Assembly (NCBI GenBank): GCA_964444685.1
Contig: CAYUIG010000009.1
Location: forward strand, 1 to 64,000
Direction: 5' to 3'
Length of the DNA: 64,000 nucleotides
Source: CAYUIG01 sp964444685
GTDB lineage: Bacteria > Gemmatimonadota > Gemmatimonadetes > Longimicrobiales > RSA9
Both the position numbers and the translations under genes were made by a program. Of the stretch, positions 1 to 8,654 are shown one piece after another (the stretch's first letter is position 1; every line of letters begins with the position of its first letter). The notes beneath the pieces are model-generated. The model was not told the DNA's origin. It worked only from the letters and a program-made list of their open reading frames with translations, and made no database searches.

Positions 1-27
1 CTGCCGCCGCGCGAGGAACGATCATGA
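1..27 (+). CDS. possible C-terminal tail of an upstream gene
   Basis: The first 27 bases can be read as eight codons ending LPPREERS and a TGA stop at 25-27, just before the ribosome binding site of the M24 peptidase gene. This is only a reading-frame observation. Eight codons cannot identify a protein, and the stretch could equally be intergenic. Confidence 0.25.
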   Translation: MPPREERS

Positions 28-40
28 GGGGAGGTTCGCA

Positions 41-1243
41 GTGAACGATGTGGTGCCCGACTTCGCGCGGCTGAAGCGCGATCTCGATGAGATCCGCACT
101 GCGATTGCGGAGATCGGAGCGGACGCGTGGGTGCTCTATGACCTGCACGCGCGCAACGGTGTGACCGCAGGGCTCACGGGAGCCGGCGACCTCTCGCGCC
201 GCTACTTCGTCGTGATTCCCGCCAAGGGCGACCCGGTCGCGATCACGCACGGGATCGAGCAGGGCCCGTGGGCGCAGTGGCCGTGGCGCCGCGAGGTGTA
301 CGTGGGCTGGCAGCCGCTTCAGGAAACGCTGCGCGCCGTCCTCGAAGGCTTCACGCGCGTGGCCATGGAGGTATCTCCGGGGGATGCGGTGCCGGCGATC
401 GATCTGGTCCCCGCTGGCGTGGCGGAGCTGGTGCGCGCGGCAGGACCCGAGGTCATCCCCTCGGGCGACCTGATCACCCGCTTCTACGCGCGCTGGACAC
501 CCGACCAGCTCGCGTCGCATCGGCGCGCGTCCGCCGCGCTGCGGGACGTAGCGCACGCACAGCTCGCACGCCTCGCCGTCGACGTGGCCCACGGCGTGCA
601 CCTGACCGACGGCCAGCTGCACGGCCGCGTCGTCGACGCACTGACGGCGGCGGGCGTGGGTGTAGGGGCGGACTGCATCGCCGCGAACGGTGTGAACGCC
701 GCGAATCCGCACTTCGCCTCCGCGGGCGGAACCACGCAGTTCCGCGCGGGCGACATCGTGCTGCTCGACCTCTGGGCGAAGGAGGCGGAAGAGTCCGTGT
801 ACGCCGACCAGACATGGATGGCCTATCTCGGGAAGGACGTCCCTGCACGCGCGGCGCAGCTCTTCGGCGTCATCCGTTCGGCACGCGACGCGGCGGTCGA
901 GTTCCTCGTGCGCGCATGGAAGGAGGGCCGTCCCGTGGCCGGCGGCGAGGTCGATGATGTGTCACGAGGCGTGATCCGCGATGCAGGTTTCGCGGACCAT
1001 TTCATCCATCGCACTGGCCACTCGATCGACCGGGACACGCACGGCATGGGTCCGAACATCGACAACCTCGAGACGCGTGAAGTGCGCCGCCTCATTCCCG
1101 GTGTCGCGTTCTCGATCGAGCCGGGACTGTACTTCCCGGGCGAGATCGGTCTGCGCACGGAGATCAACGTGTACATGGGCGAACACGGCCCCGAGGTCAC
1201 GACACCCGATCCGCAGGAAGGAATCCTCGCGCTGAACGCATGA
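41..1243 (+). CDS. M24 family metallopeptidase (Xaa-Pro aminopeptidase-like)
   Basis: 400-residue pita-bread-fold metallopeptidase, expected to be cytoplasmic and to cleave an N-terminal residue, typically before proline. The five family metal ligands are visible in order: D243 (LLDLW), D256 (YADQT), H327 (RTGHS), E360 (SIEPGLYF) and E374 (RTEINV). An N-terminal creatinase-like half covers about residues 1-160. The GTG start at 41 is chosen because AGGGGAGG lies at 27-34. The stop overlaps the next gene as ATGA (1240-1243), so translation is probably coupled to the GvpL/F-like gene and then priA. Exact substrate (Xaa-Pro peptide or creatinase-type) cannot be told from sequence. Confidence 0.88.
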   Translation: MNDVVPDFARLKRDLDEIRTAIAEIGADAWVLYDLHARNGVTAGLTGAGDLSRRYFVVIPAKGDPVAITHGIEQGPWAQWPWRREVYVGWQPLQETLRAVLEGFTRVAMEVSPGDAVPAIDLVPAGVAELVRAAGPEVIPSGDLITRFYARWTPDQLASHRRASAALRDVAHAQLARLAVDVAHGVHLTDGQLHGRVVDALTAAGVGVGADCIAANGVNAANPHFASAGGTTQFRAGDIVLLDLWAKEAEESVYADQTWMAYLGKDVPARAAQLFGVIRSARDAAVEFLVRAWKEGRPVAGGEVDDVSRGVIRDAGFADHFIHRTGHSIDRDTHGMGPNIDNLETREVRRLIPGVAFSIEPGLYFPGEIGLRTEINVYMGEHGPEVTTPDPQEGILALNA

Positions 1244-1881
1244 GCGACGCGGCGGATGAGAGGACCAACGGCGAGGGCCGACGTCCGGGCGAGGCGCTGT
1301 ACTTCTACGGCGTGGCGCGGGTGCGCACGTGGCGGACGGGGAAGGTCGATGACGACGCGGTGACCCGCGTCCGCTACCGTGACCTCGAGGCGCTGGTCCG
1401 TCCGACGACGTGGGAGCTGCCGCCCGCGGACGCGGAGCGGCTGCGGCAGCATCACGAAGTGCTCGAGGCTGCACTGCGGCGTGGCACCGTCCTGCCGGCA
1501 CCGTTCGGCATCGTGTTCCGCGGCCGCCGCCAGCTCATCCGCATGCTGGAAGAGCAGTACCTCGCACTCGACGAGGGCCTGAGCTTCCTCGAAGGCCACT
1601 ACGAAGTTCGCGTGCACCTGTCGGCGATCCCGGGCGCCGAAGCCGCGCCCGCGCTCGAGGACCTCGCCATGGAGATGTACTCGGAGCTGCGGCGCCACGC
1701 GCGCGCCGCGGTGCCGATCCCGGGCGAGAACGGCCGCGTACTCAGCGCGGCGTTCCTCGTCGAGCGTACCTCATGGGTCGAGTTCGTGGAACGCGCCGAG
1801 GATCTCGATGCGGCGCACGCCGAGCTCTCCTTCGACATCACGGGCCCCTGGCCGCCGTACGACTTCGTGCAGTTCTCCTGA
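1240..1881 (+). CDS. GvpL/GvpF-like protein, stand-alone
   Basis: 213 residues resembling the GvpL/GvpF gas-vesicle family: an N-terminal 'LYFYGVARV' strand, then the characteristic block HHEVLEAALRRGTVLPAPFG near residue 70. In gas-vesicle clusters such proteins take part in vesicle assembly with the shell protein GvpA. No gvpA or other gvp gene is in this window; the gene sits between a peptidase (ATGA overlap) and priA (4-nt gap). A true vesicle role is therefore doubtful, and it may be a domesticated family member of unknown function. Family call fairly secure; function open. Confidence 0.75.
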   Translation: MSDAADERTNGEGRRPGEALYFYGVARVRTWRTGKVDDDAVTRVRYRDLEALVRPTTWELPPADAERLRQHHEVLEAALRRGTVLPAPFGIVFRGRRQLIRMLEEQYLALDEGLSFLEGHYEVRVHLSAIPGAEAAPALEDLAMEMYSELRRHARAAVPIPGENGRVLSAAFLVERTSWVEFVERAEDLDAAHAELSFDITGPWPPYDFVQFS

Positions 1882-1885
1882 AGAC

Positions 1886-4144
1886 ATGCTGGTCGAAGTC
1901 GCTCTGCCGGTGCCGGTGCCGCGCACCTTCGCGTACGAGATCGCGGAGCCGGCGCCGATCGGTGCGCGCGTGCGCGTGCCGTTCGGCCAGCGGAAGCTGA
2001 TCGGCTGGGTCGTAGGCGAGCGGACGGGAGAACGACCCGCCAGAGTACGGCGCGTCGAGGAACTGCTGGACCGCGAGCCGATCGTGCCGCAGGGCGTGCT
2101 CGAGCTGTGTCGCTGGATCGCGGACTACTACATCACACCGATCGGCGTGGTGCTGAGGGCCGCACTGCCCGCGGCCCTGGGAGATCCCGCGCGCGCAACC
2201 GCGCCGCCCGTCACGCGTCAGGTCGTGCGGCTGATCGGTGAGCGGCCCGGTCTCCTCCAGAGAGAGGAGCTGTTCGGAAGAGCCGCGAAGCAGCGCGAGT
2301 GCTATGAAGCCATCGAGGCCGCGGGCGGGATGGCGGAGGTGGCGCATCTTGCGGAGCGATACGGTTTCTCGCGCTCGGTGGTGAAGGGCCTCGTCGCACG
2401 TGGACTGGCGGAGATCACCGAAGAGGTCTCGGTACGCGACCCGTTCGCCGAGCATCCGCGCGACCCGGAGCCCGTGCATCCGCTCACGCCGGCGCAGGCT
2501 GCGGCGTGCGCGGAGCTGGTCGCGGCCGCGCAGCGTGCGCAGACGGGTCGCAATGAGAAGCCGTACGTGCTGCTGGGCGTGACTGGCTCGGGCAAGACCC
2601 GCGTCTACATCGAGCTGCTCGACGAAGTCGTGATGCGGCAGGGACGCGGCGCGATCGTGCTGGTGCCCGAGATCGCGCTCACGCCGCAGACGGTTGCGCG
2701 CTTCCGCGCGCGCTTCGGCGATCTCACGGCCGTGCTGCATTCGGCGCTGTCGGATGGCGAGCGGCTGGACGCGTGGCGGGCGCTGCGGGATGGGAGCAAG
2801 CGTATCGCGATCGGCGCACGCTCGGCGATCTTCGCACCGATCGAGGACCTGGGTGCAATCCTCGTGGATGAGGAGCACGAGTCGACGTACAAGCAGTCGG
2901 AAGCGCCGCGCTACCACGCGCGCGAGGTCGCGGTCGTGCGTGCACTGCAGGCGAACGCCCTGTGCGTGCTCGGCTCCGCCACACCGTCGCTCGAGAGCTG
3001 GCACAACGCGCAGATCGGCAAGTACCGGCTGCTCGAGCTGCCCGAACGCGTGGAAGGGCGGCCGCTCCCGCCCGTGCGCATCATCGATCTGCGCGTTCCG
3101 GCGGCACCGCCGGCGGAGGGCGCGCGCCTCGAGGCTCGGCCGATCCTCACGGAGCCGCTGCGTGAAGCGCTCGCACTGCGGCTGGAACGCGGCGAGCAGA
3201 GCATTCTGCTGCTCAACCGGCGCGGGTATGCCACGTTCGTCCAGTGCCGCGCATGCGGTGATGTGCGACGCTGTGAACGCTGCAGCGTTTCGCTCACCTA
3301 CCACCGCGCGCGCCGCCGGCTCGTCTGCCACTACTGCTTCCACGAAGAGCCGACGCCCGTACGCTGCGACGCGTGCGGATCCGCCGATCTATGGTTCCGC
3401 GGCGTGGGCACCGAACAGGTGGAGCGCGAGGTGACCGATGCGTTCCCCACCGCGCGGGTGGCGCGCATGGACGTCGATACGACCGCGGCGAAGTGGTCGC
3501 ACCACGAGATCCTGGGACGTGTCGGTCGCGGGCAGGTCGACATCCTGCTCGGCACGCAGATGATTGCGAAGGGGCTCGACTTCCCGGGCGTCACGCTGGT
3601 CGGTGTGGTGAATGCGGACGTGGCGATGAACCTCCCGGACTTCCGCGCGAGCGAGCGCACGTTCCAGCTGCTCACGCAGGTCGCGGGACGTGCGGGTCGC
3701 GGACCGAAGGGCGGCGAGGTGCTGGTGCAGACCGCGCTGCCTGGACACTACGCGATCCGCGCCGCGCTCGAGCACGACTACCGCGCGTTCGCGGAGCGTG
3801 AACTGGCGGAGCGGGAGCGGCCGCGCTATCCCCCGCATGCGCGGCTCGCGAACGTCGTGCTCAGCGCAACGGACGAGGATGCGGTGGCGCGCGCCGCGGA
3901 AGACGCGGCCGGGTGGATGAACAGTCGCATCCGCGAGACCGGCGCGCCGGTCGAGCTGGTGGGTCCCGCGCCGTGTCCGATCGAACGCATCCGCGGGCGC
4001 TGGCGCTGGCACTTCCTGCTGCGGTCGGACGGCGCACGCGCACTCGGTACCGTCGCGGGTGACCTGCAGCGGGACTACGCCCCGCCATCCGCCCGAGGGG
4101 AGCTGCGCATCGTCCTGGACCGCGATCCCGTCACGCTCCTCTGA
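1886..4144 (+). CDS. priA: primosomal protein N' (PriA helicase)
   Basis: 752-residue 3'-5' superfamily 2 helicase that restarts stalled replication forks by loading the replicative helicase at D-loops and abandoned forks. Visible: N-terminal 3'-DNA-binding domain (about 1-110), Walker A GVTGSGKT at 231-238, DEEH box at 328-331, and eight zinc-ligand cysteines in CxxC pairs at 454/457, 463/466, 481/484, 494/497. The frame stays open further upstream, but the ATG at 1886 gives the normal PriA N-terminus (MLVEVALPVPV) and lies 4 nt after the GvpL/F-like stop, so the three genes probably form one transcript. Length is normal for the family. Confidence 0.97.
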   Translation: MLVEVALPVPVPRTFAYEIAEPAPIGARVRVPFGQRKLIGWVVGERTGERPARVRRVEELLDREPIVPQGVLELCRWIADYYITPIGVVLRAALPAALGDPARATAPPVTRQVVRLIGERPGLLQREELFGRAAKQRECYEAIEAAGGMAEVAHLAERYGFSRSVVKGLVARGLAEITEEVSVRDPFAEHPRDPEPVHPLTPAQAAACAELVAAAQRAQTGRNEKPYVLLGVTGSGKTRVYIELLDEVVMRQGRGAIVLVPEIALTPQTVARFRARFGDLTAVLHSALSDGERLDAWRALRDGSKRIAIGARSAIFAPIEDLGAILVDEEHESTYKQSEAPRYHAREVAVVRALQANALCVLGSATPSLESWHNAQIGKYRLLELPERVEGRPLPPVRIIDLRVPAAPPAEGARLEARPILTEPLREALALRLERGEQSILLLNRRGYATFVQCRACGDVRRCERCSVSLTYHRARRRLVCHYCFHEEPTPVRCDACGSADLWFRGVGTEQVEREVTDAFPTARVARMDVDTTAAKWSHHEILGRVGRGQVDILLGTQMIAKGLDFPGVTLVGVVNADVAMNLPDFRASERTFQLLTQVAGRAGRGPKGGEVLVQTALPGHYAIRAALEHDYRAFAERELAERERPRYPPHARLANVVLSATDEDAVARAAEDAAGWMNSRIRETGAPVELVGPAPCPIERIRGRWRWHFLLRSDGARALGTVAGDLQRDYAPPSARGELRIVLDRDPVTLL

Positions 4145-4159
4145 GCGCACGCGTTGCTA

Positions 4160-4189
4160 TTGATGGGCGGGGGGTCGCGTACATAAACT
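4160..4189 (+). promoter_or_regulatory. possible promoter of the HNH gene
   Basis: In the 144-nt gap after priA an AT-rich island stands out. TTGATG (4160-4165) is followed 18 nt later by TAAACT (4184-4189), about 100 nt before the GTG start at 4289. It resembles a sigma-70 promoter by eye. No operator-like symmetry was noticed. Confidence 0.35.
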
Positions 4190-4288
4190 GTTATCATCGC
4201 TGACCCTACCCGCCCCCGGCACCCTGCGCCGCGGCACCTCGCCCCGGCCGGTGGAGTACACAATGGCGGGAAGGAGGTCGAGAATCAC

Positions 4289-4855
4289 GTGAACGGCTGT
4301 CTGGCGCTGAACGCATCGTTCGAGCCGCTCACCATCCTGCCGATCAAGCGTGCCCTGCGCCTCGTGATCGACAGGAAGGCGGAGATCCTCGAGGTCGATG
4401 AGAGCCGTGTCTTCCGCTCCGAGCGGAGGACGCTGCCGTCGCCCTCGGTGATCCGGCTCGTCCGTTACGTGCACGTTCCCCGGAAGTTCCGCCGCCAGGT
4501 CACGAACACCTTCCTGTTCGCGCGCGACGGCTACCGCTGCCAGTACTGCGCGCGCCATCGCAGCGAACTGCGCGGCCGCGAGTTCCTCACGCGCGACCAC
4601 GTGGTACCGCTGTCGCGCGGCGGCGGGAACGGCTGGGATAACGTCGTCACGGCGTGCTCGCCCTGCAACAACCGCAAGGGCAGCCACCTGCCGCAGGAAG
4701 TCGGCATGCATCCGCTGCACGTGCCGGCGGAGCCCAACCATGTCGAACTGGTCTGGGCCGTCCGGCGCATCACGGCCGTACAGGCGAAGTACATCCGGAT
4801 GTTCTATGGCGAGGATGTGCTGCGCGCCCTCCAGCAGGTGGAAAGCGCGGCCTAG
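4289..4855 (+). CDS. HNH endonuclease
   Basis: 188-residue stand-alone HNH nuclease. A unique N-terminal region (1-75, starting 'LALNASFEPLTILP') is followed by the beta-beta-alpha metal finger: C84-x2-C87, catalytic RDH (H104) with VVPLSRGG, then N118, C123-x2-C126 and N127/N128-K130. This architecture (McrA-like with four zinc cysteines) is very common as a single chromosomal gene; its biological target is unknown. Start GTG at 4289 follows AAGGAGG (4271-4277). Its TAG stop shares the palindrome CTAG (4852-4855) with the convergent YIP1 gene. Confidence 0.92.
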   Translation: MNGCLALNASFEPLTILPIKRALRLVIDRKAEILEVDESRVFRSERRTLPSPSVIRLVRYVHVPRKFRRQVTNTFLFARDGYRCQYCARHRSELRGREFLTRDHVVPLSRGGGNGWDNVVTACSPCNNRKGSHLPQEVGMHPLHVPAEPNHVELVWAVRRITAVQAKYIRMFYGEDVLRALQQVESAA

Positions 4856-5505
4856 CCGAACATGATCGCGCTGCTCGCTACGACGAGCAGCGTCACCCAC
4901 GCCAGCGCCAGCATCACGGGTACGAGCACGGCCACCGCCGCGCGCCAGCCCTCCGTCGGATGTGCTTCGCGCAGTCCGACGATCGCGAGTCCGATCATCC
5001 ACACGAAGCCGATCACGATCCCCCACGTCGGCAGGACCACGAACAGCTGCGGGCTGTACGCGTAGGCGAACACGCGCGCGGTCGTCGTGAAGCGGCCGCG
5101 CGCGCCGCCGATGACGGCGAGGATCGCGTGCGTGGCGCCGGCCGACACGATGAGTGCAATGAGCGAGATGATCGGCGTGAGCAGGAAGGTGACGAGCGGC
5201 GAGAATGTTTCGCCGGTCATGCCGAGCATCGGCAGGTCGCGGCTCGGGCGGTCGAGCACGGTCCCCCAGAAGAGCTCGATTGCAGCCGCGACGATGGCGA
5301 GGATCAGGTAGTAGAGGATGGCGGCGCCGTACCCGCCCTCGCGCGGCATCGCGGCGAAGAAGTTGCGCGGGCGGAACGTCGCGCCCATCCAGGTCTCGAC
5401 GAACGCGGTGTGAGGCGAAACAGCGGGTTGGGGCGGCCACGGAAAAGTATGCGGCGGCTCGGGCGTGGAATCCCCCGCGGGCGAGTCGTCGGGCGTCGTC
5501 GCCAT
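4852..5505 (-). CDS. YIP1 family membrane protein
   Basis: 217 residues. A proline-rich cytoplasmic N-terminus (about 1-35) is followed by the typical YIP1 entry block 'FRPRNFFAAMP' and about five hydrophobic segments (for example residues 60-80, 100-125, 150-175, 190-215). Integral membrane protein, function not established in bacteria. ATG at 5505 is chosen because AGGAGG lies 6-11 nt upstream on this strand; an upstream in-frame extension has atypical composition. It lies 16 nt downstream of the response regulator gene on the same strand, so the two may be co-transcribed. Ends on a CTAG shared with the HNH gene. Confidence 0.85.
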   Translation of the reverse strand: MATTPDDSPAGDSTPEPPHTFPWPPQPAVSPHTAFVETWMGATFRPRNFFAAMPREGGYGAAILYYLILAIVAAAIELFWGTVLDRPSRDLPMLGMTGETFSPLVTFLLTPIISLIALIVSAGATHAILAVIGGARGRFTTTARVFAYAYSPQLFVVLPTWGIVIGFVWMIGLAIVGLREAHPTEGWRAAVAVLVPVMLALAWVTLLVVASSAIMFG

Positions 5506-5521
5506 GCATGCCTCCTGAGCG

Positions 5522-5929
5522 TCAGTGCCTGGCCTCGAGCCAGCTGTCAACCTTGCTGAGGAGTCCGCGGATGTCCACCGGCTTGCGCACGCAGTCGTCG
5601 GCGCCGGCCTCGATGGCGAGGTCGTGCGCGCCCTCCATGGCGGTGACGGCGATGATGGGGACATCGGCGAGCTCGCGATCCCTGCGCAGGCGGCGCATGG
5701 CCTCGAAGCCATCGAGCTCGGGCATCATGATGTCCATGAGGATGAGATCCGGACGCTCGCGCACGGCTGCATCGACGGCCTGGAGCCCGTTCGCGGCCAG
5801 CACGACGCGGTAGCCGAAAGCCTCGAGGAGCGCACGAAGTGCATCGCGGCTGTCGAGGTGGTCCTCGGCCACGAGAATCGTCGGCCGCTCGCGGACGGCG
5901 TCGTCGTTCCGTACGTCACGTTGATGCAT
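5522..5929 (-). CDS. single-domain response regulator (CheY-like)
   Basis: 135 residues forming only a receiver domain. Acidic pocket E22/D23, phosphoacceptor D66 in 'LILMDIMMPELDG', conserved T96 and K116 are all present, so it should be phosphorylatable. No DNA-binding or enzymatic output domain follows, so it probably acts by protein contact or as a phosphorelay shuttle. No histidine kinase is next to it; the nearest same-strand gene is the YIP1 protein downstream. The partner kinase is not in this window. Confidence 0.92.
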   Translation of the reverse strand: MHQRDVRNDDAVRERPTILVAEDHLDSRDALRALLEAFGYRVVLAANGLQAVDAAVRERPDLILMDIMMPELDGFEAMRRLRRDRELADVPIIAVTAMEGAHDLAIEAGADDCVRKPVDIRGLLSKVDSWLEARH

Positions 5930-6034
5930 CGCGCGCTGCTCGGGTGGATGCCGGCGGGCCGGGGTCGCAACTTCCGCGCCCCCGCTGGCCGCGCAGCGGT
6001 GCGTCCACCTAGCTTCCCTGGCGGAAGGGGGGGC

Positions 6035-6391
6035 ATGCCCAGAGATCCGGTGTCATGGCAGACGGAACACGGCGGGCCGGAGGGGCGACCGCCGCGCGAG
6101 AGTGCGCCGGAGCACGAGGGTGCCGTGCGGTTCGAGGTCGACGGCGAAGTGTGGCTCGCGCGCATCGCCGGGAAGGGCGCGGGCGGAACGGGTGCCACCG
6201 GGCTGGGTCTCGTCGAGGCCGTTCACTTCATGCGCGAAGCGGAACCGGACGCGCCCGCGCGCGAAGCGCTCATCGAGCGCGGCAGCTTCGCGGATCTGTT
6301 CGAGTCGGAGCTGATCGAACTGTGGCGGGAGTCGCGTGCGATCGTGCCAGCCGCGCCCGCGGCTCCGCCGCCGCAAAAACGCCGGCGCTAG
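6035..6391 (+). CDS. conserved-looking hypothetical protein
   Basis: 118 residues, no domain recognised. The N-terminus is polar and charged; the middle 'GAVRFEVDGEVWLARIAGKG' looks like a beta-strand pair and the end is a proline/lysine/arginine tail (PPPQKRRR). The frame is open upstream, but ATG 6035 is preceded by a G-rich SD-like stretch and upstream residues have shadow composition. Third-position GC and frame continuity support coding. Stop TAG shares CTAG (6388-6391) with the convergent Rieske-like gene. Confidence 0.6.
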   Translation: MPRDPVSWQTEHGGPEGRPPRESAPEHEGAVRFEVDGEVWLARIAGKGAGGTGATGLGLVEAVHFMREAEPDAPAREALIERGSFADLFESELIELWRESRAIVPAAPAAPPPQKRRR

Positions 6392-6723
6392 CGGGAGGCT
6401 CCGTCCGCAACGGGCGGGCCGACGCGGATCTCGTTGGCGGCGATGCGCACGTCGTAGCGCTCGAGTCCCTCGCCGTGACGGTCGATGCGGTCTCCCGTGC
6501 GTACGTCGTAGGTGGCGCGGTCGTGCGGGCAGATGAGGCGGTCATCGACGAGCCGTCCCTCGCGGGCGAGGTCGGTACCGTCGTTCGGACAGTGCGCATC
6601 GAGCGCGTAGTACGTCTGTCCGACGTTCGCGATCGCGAGGTCGCGGCCGTGTGCGCGCACCGCCGCAACGGCGCCGGGCCCGAGATCGGGCGTGCGCAGA
6701 ACCGTCTCGTATTCGTTCTCCAT
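6388..6723 (-). CDS. Rieske-fold protein with non-canonical cluster ligands
   Basis: 111 residues with the outline of a small Rieske [2Fe-2S] ferredoxin: the strand 'AIANVGQTYYALDAHC', box I, a glycine-containing linker, box II and 'TYDVRTGD'. The canonical ligand set is C-x-H ... C-x-x-H. Here box I reads C45-P-N47 and box II reads C65-P-H67-D68, so both histidines are missing at their normal positions. It may bind an altered cluster, another metal or none. Start ATG 6723 chosen for GGAGG 8 nt upstream. Convergent with the hypothetical gene, sharing CTAG. The fold call is by pattern and the cluster is inference. Confidence 0.7.
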   Translation of the reverse strand: MENEYETVLRTPDLGPGAVAAVRAHGRDLAIANVGQTYYALDAHCPNDGTDLAREGRLVDDRLICPHDRATYDVRTGDRIDRHGEGLERYDVRIAANEIRVGPPVADGASR

Positions 6724-6839
6724 ACACGGCCTCCGCGGATGGAGCAGGGCAATTGCCATGCCCGTGTACGGGTGGACGGGGCCCCCGGCGCGGTCCATAA
6801 TACCGCCCCGCTGAACGACACGAATCCATGGGGAGGGGA

Positions 6840-7847
6840 ATGCCGCGGAAGCGGATTCTGACGGGAGACCGGCCGACGGGCCGGCTGCATCTCGGCCACT
6901 GGGTGGGCAGCATCGCGAACCGCGTGCGGCTCCAGGACGAGTACGAGTGCTACTTCATCATCGCCGATCTGCACACACTCACGACGCGGCCGGAGAAGGA
7001 AGCGATCGCGGAAGTGCCGGAGAACATTCGGCAGATGGTGCTGGACTACCTGTCGCTGGGGATCGACCCCGAGCGCTCGACGATCTTCGTGCAGTCGGCG
7101 GTGCCGGAGACCGCGGAGCTGAACCTCATCTTCATGATGCTGGTGTCGCAGCCGCGACTGGAGCGGCTGCCGACGATCAAGGACATGGCGGAGGCCGCGC
7201 ACCTCGAGGTCATGCCCTTCGGCCTCGTGGGGTATCCCGTGCTGCAGGCGGCGGACATCCTGCTGCCGCGCGCGGACGTCGTGCCGGTCGGGAAGGACAA
7301 CGTGCCGCACGTCGAGATCACACGCGAGATCGCGCGCCGCTTCAACTACCTCTACGGCGATGTGTTCCCCGAGCCGGAACCGCTGGTGAGCGACGTGCCG
7401 TCGCTGCCCGGCATCTACGGTGGCGCGAAGATGTCGAAGTCGCTCGGCAACGCGATCCTGCTGTCGGACCCGCCCGATGTCGTGCGGCAGCGCGTCATGC
7501 AGATGTACACCGACCCGAACCGTGTACGCGCCGACATCCCCGGCACGGTCGAGGGGAATCCTGTGTTCATCTATCACGACGTGTTCAACACCGACCGTGC
7601 GGAAGTGGAGGACCTGAAGGAGCGCTACCGCGCGGGCAAGGTCGGCGACGTCGAGGTGAAGAAGAAGCTGCACCGCGCGCTCGAAGCGTTCCTCGAGCCC
7701 GTTCGCGAGCGGCGCGCGCAGTTCGAGTCGCGTCCGGAGCTCGTCGACGAGATCCTGCGTGCGGGGAACGCGCGCATGCGTGCGGTCGCGGGGGAAACGA
7801 TGGAGCGCGTTCGCGAAGCGATGGGGCTCACCTACTTCCGAGACTGA
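6840..7847 (+). CDS. trpS: tryptophanyl-tRNA synthetase
   Basis: 335-residue class Ic synthetase that charges tRNA-Trp. Signature HLGH at 17-20 (HIGH motif), the strand 'ILTGDRPTGRLHLGH', and KMSKS at 197-201 are intact; length is standard for the bacterial enzyme. Two starts are possible: ATG 6828, and ATG 6840, which gives the usual short N-terminus; a GGAGGGG run lies between them. I prefer 6840, though its SD spacing is tight. A DUF2911 lipoprotein gene follows after 14 nt. No T-box leader is visible. Confidence 0.96.
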   Translation: MPRKRILTGDRPTGRLHLGHWVGSIANRVRLQDEYECYFIIADLHTLTTRPEKEAIAEVPENIRQMVLDYLSLGIDPERSTIFVQSAVPETAELNLIFMMLVSQPRLERLPTIKDMAEAAHLEVMPFGLVGYPVLQAADILLPRADVVPVGKDNVPHVEITREIARRFNYLYGDVFPEPEPLVSDVPSLPGIYGGAKMSKSLGNAILLSDPPDVVRQRVMQMYTDPNRVRADIPGTVEGNPVFIYHDVFNTDRAEVEDLKERYRAGKVGDVEVKKKLHRALEAFLEPVRERRAQFESRPELVDEILRAGNARMRAVAGETMERVREAMGLTYFRD

Positions 7848-7861
7848 ACACGGAGAGCGTG

Positions 7862-8518
7862 ATGAAGAGAATGTGGCAGGTCCCGACGATGTTGTTCGTG
7901 CTGGCCGCGTGCTCGGAGCCGGCGCAGGACGAGCCGGTGCCGGGTGCGGATCCCACGCCCGCGCCGGAGGAGGCGGTGGCGGAGGCGCCGGCAGCGCGCG
8001 ATCCGTCGGACATCAGCTGCGAGCCGCAGCGTCCGCGGGAGTCGCTCGCGGAGCGGCGGAGCGCGTACGACTCGGTGCAGGTGACACTGGGCGGCCAGGT
8101 GGCGCAGATCTGCTACGGCCGTCCCCAGATGCGCGGGCGCGAGATCTTCGGCAGCCTCGTTCGCTACGACCAGCTCTGGCGGACGGGTGCGGATGAGCCG
8201 ACGACGATCCATCTGCCGTTCCCGGCCGCAATCGCCGGCATTGCGGTGGATCCGGGGTCGTACTCGATCTACACAGTGCCGGGCGAGCAGGAGTGGACGG
8301 TGATCGTGAACCGCTCGACGTCGCAGTGGGGACACGAGAGCACGTACACGCCGGAGATCGAAGCCCAGGAAGTCGGCCGCGCGACGGTCCCCGCCGAGCG
8401 CGTCGAGGAGCCGGTGGAGACCTTCACCATCCGGGCCGAACCGGCCGGAGGGGACACCCGCGAGCTCGTCCTGGAGTGGGAGAACACGCGGGTCCGCATC
8501 CCCGTCACCGCCCGCTGA
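7862..8518 (+). CDS. DUF2911 domain lipoprotein
   Basis: 218 residues. A short signal peptide ends in the lipobox LAAC (C17), followed by an acidic proline-rich linker (about 18-60) and a DUF2911 domain with its hallmark 'QICYGRPQMRGREIFG' and 'RTGADEPTTIHLPF'. DUF2911 proteins are exported beta-rich proteins of unknown function. ATG 7862 follows GGAG; the gap to trpS is 14 nt, so they are probably co-transcribed. A strong hairpin follows the stop (8529-8583). Confidence 0.85.
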   Translation: MKRMWQVPTMLFVLAACSEPAQDEPVPGADPTPAPEEAVAEAPAARDPSDISCEPQRPRESLAERRSAYDSVQVTLGGQVAQICYGRPQMRGREIFGSLVRYDQLWRTGADEPTTIHLPFPAAIAGIAVDPGSYSIYTVPGEQEWTVIVNRSTSQWGHESTYTPEIEAQEVGRATVPAERVEEPVETFTIRAEPAGGDTRELVLEWENTRVRIPVTAR

Positions 8519-8528
8519 GGCGCGCGTT

Positions 8529-8583
8529 GGGGCCCGCCGGCAGGCGTCCGGAATCGGCCGTTTGGCCTTGTCCGGCGGGCCCC
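8529..8583 (+). terminator. long perfect GC hairpin after the DUF2911 gene
   Basis: Bases 8529-8540 (GGGGCCCGCCGG) and 8572-8583 are exact reverse complements, giving a 12-bp stem around a 31-nt loop that could itself pair through GGCC/GGCC. It begins 10 nt after the stop codon. Only TT follows, so it lacks the U-tract of a classical intrinsic terminator, but the position suggests transcription termination or mRNA 3'-end protection. It also argues against the TTG at 8562 as start of the sigma gene. Confidence 0.6.
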
Positions 8584-8654
8584 TTCCGGCCCGGCTGTCA
8601 CAAGCCGAGCCTACCGCGCGTTTTCCATCTGAAACGCCCGCGTCCGGTTGCGCC

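Noticed and set aside
1240..1881. Gas-vesicle operon
   Set aside because: Only one GvpL/F-like gene is found; no gvpA, gvpN or other members in the window.
8562..8654. TTG start for the ECF sigma factor
   Set aside because: The codon lies inside the loop of a perfect 12-bp hairpin following the DUF2911 gene, and the extra 31 residues do not resemble a sigma N-terminus.
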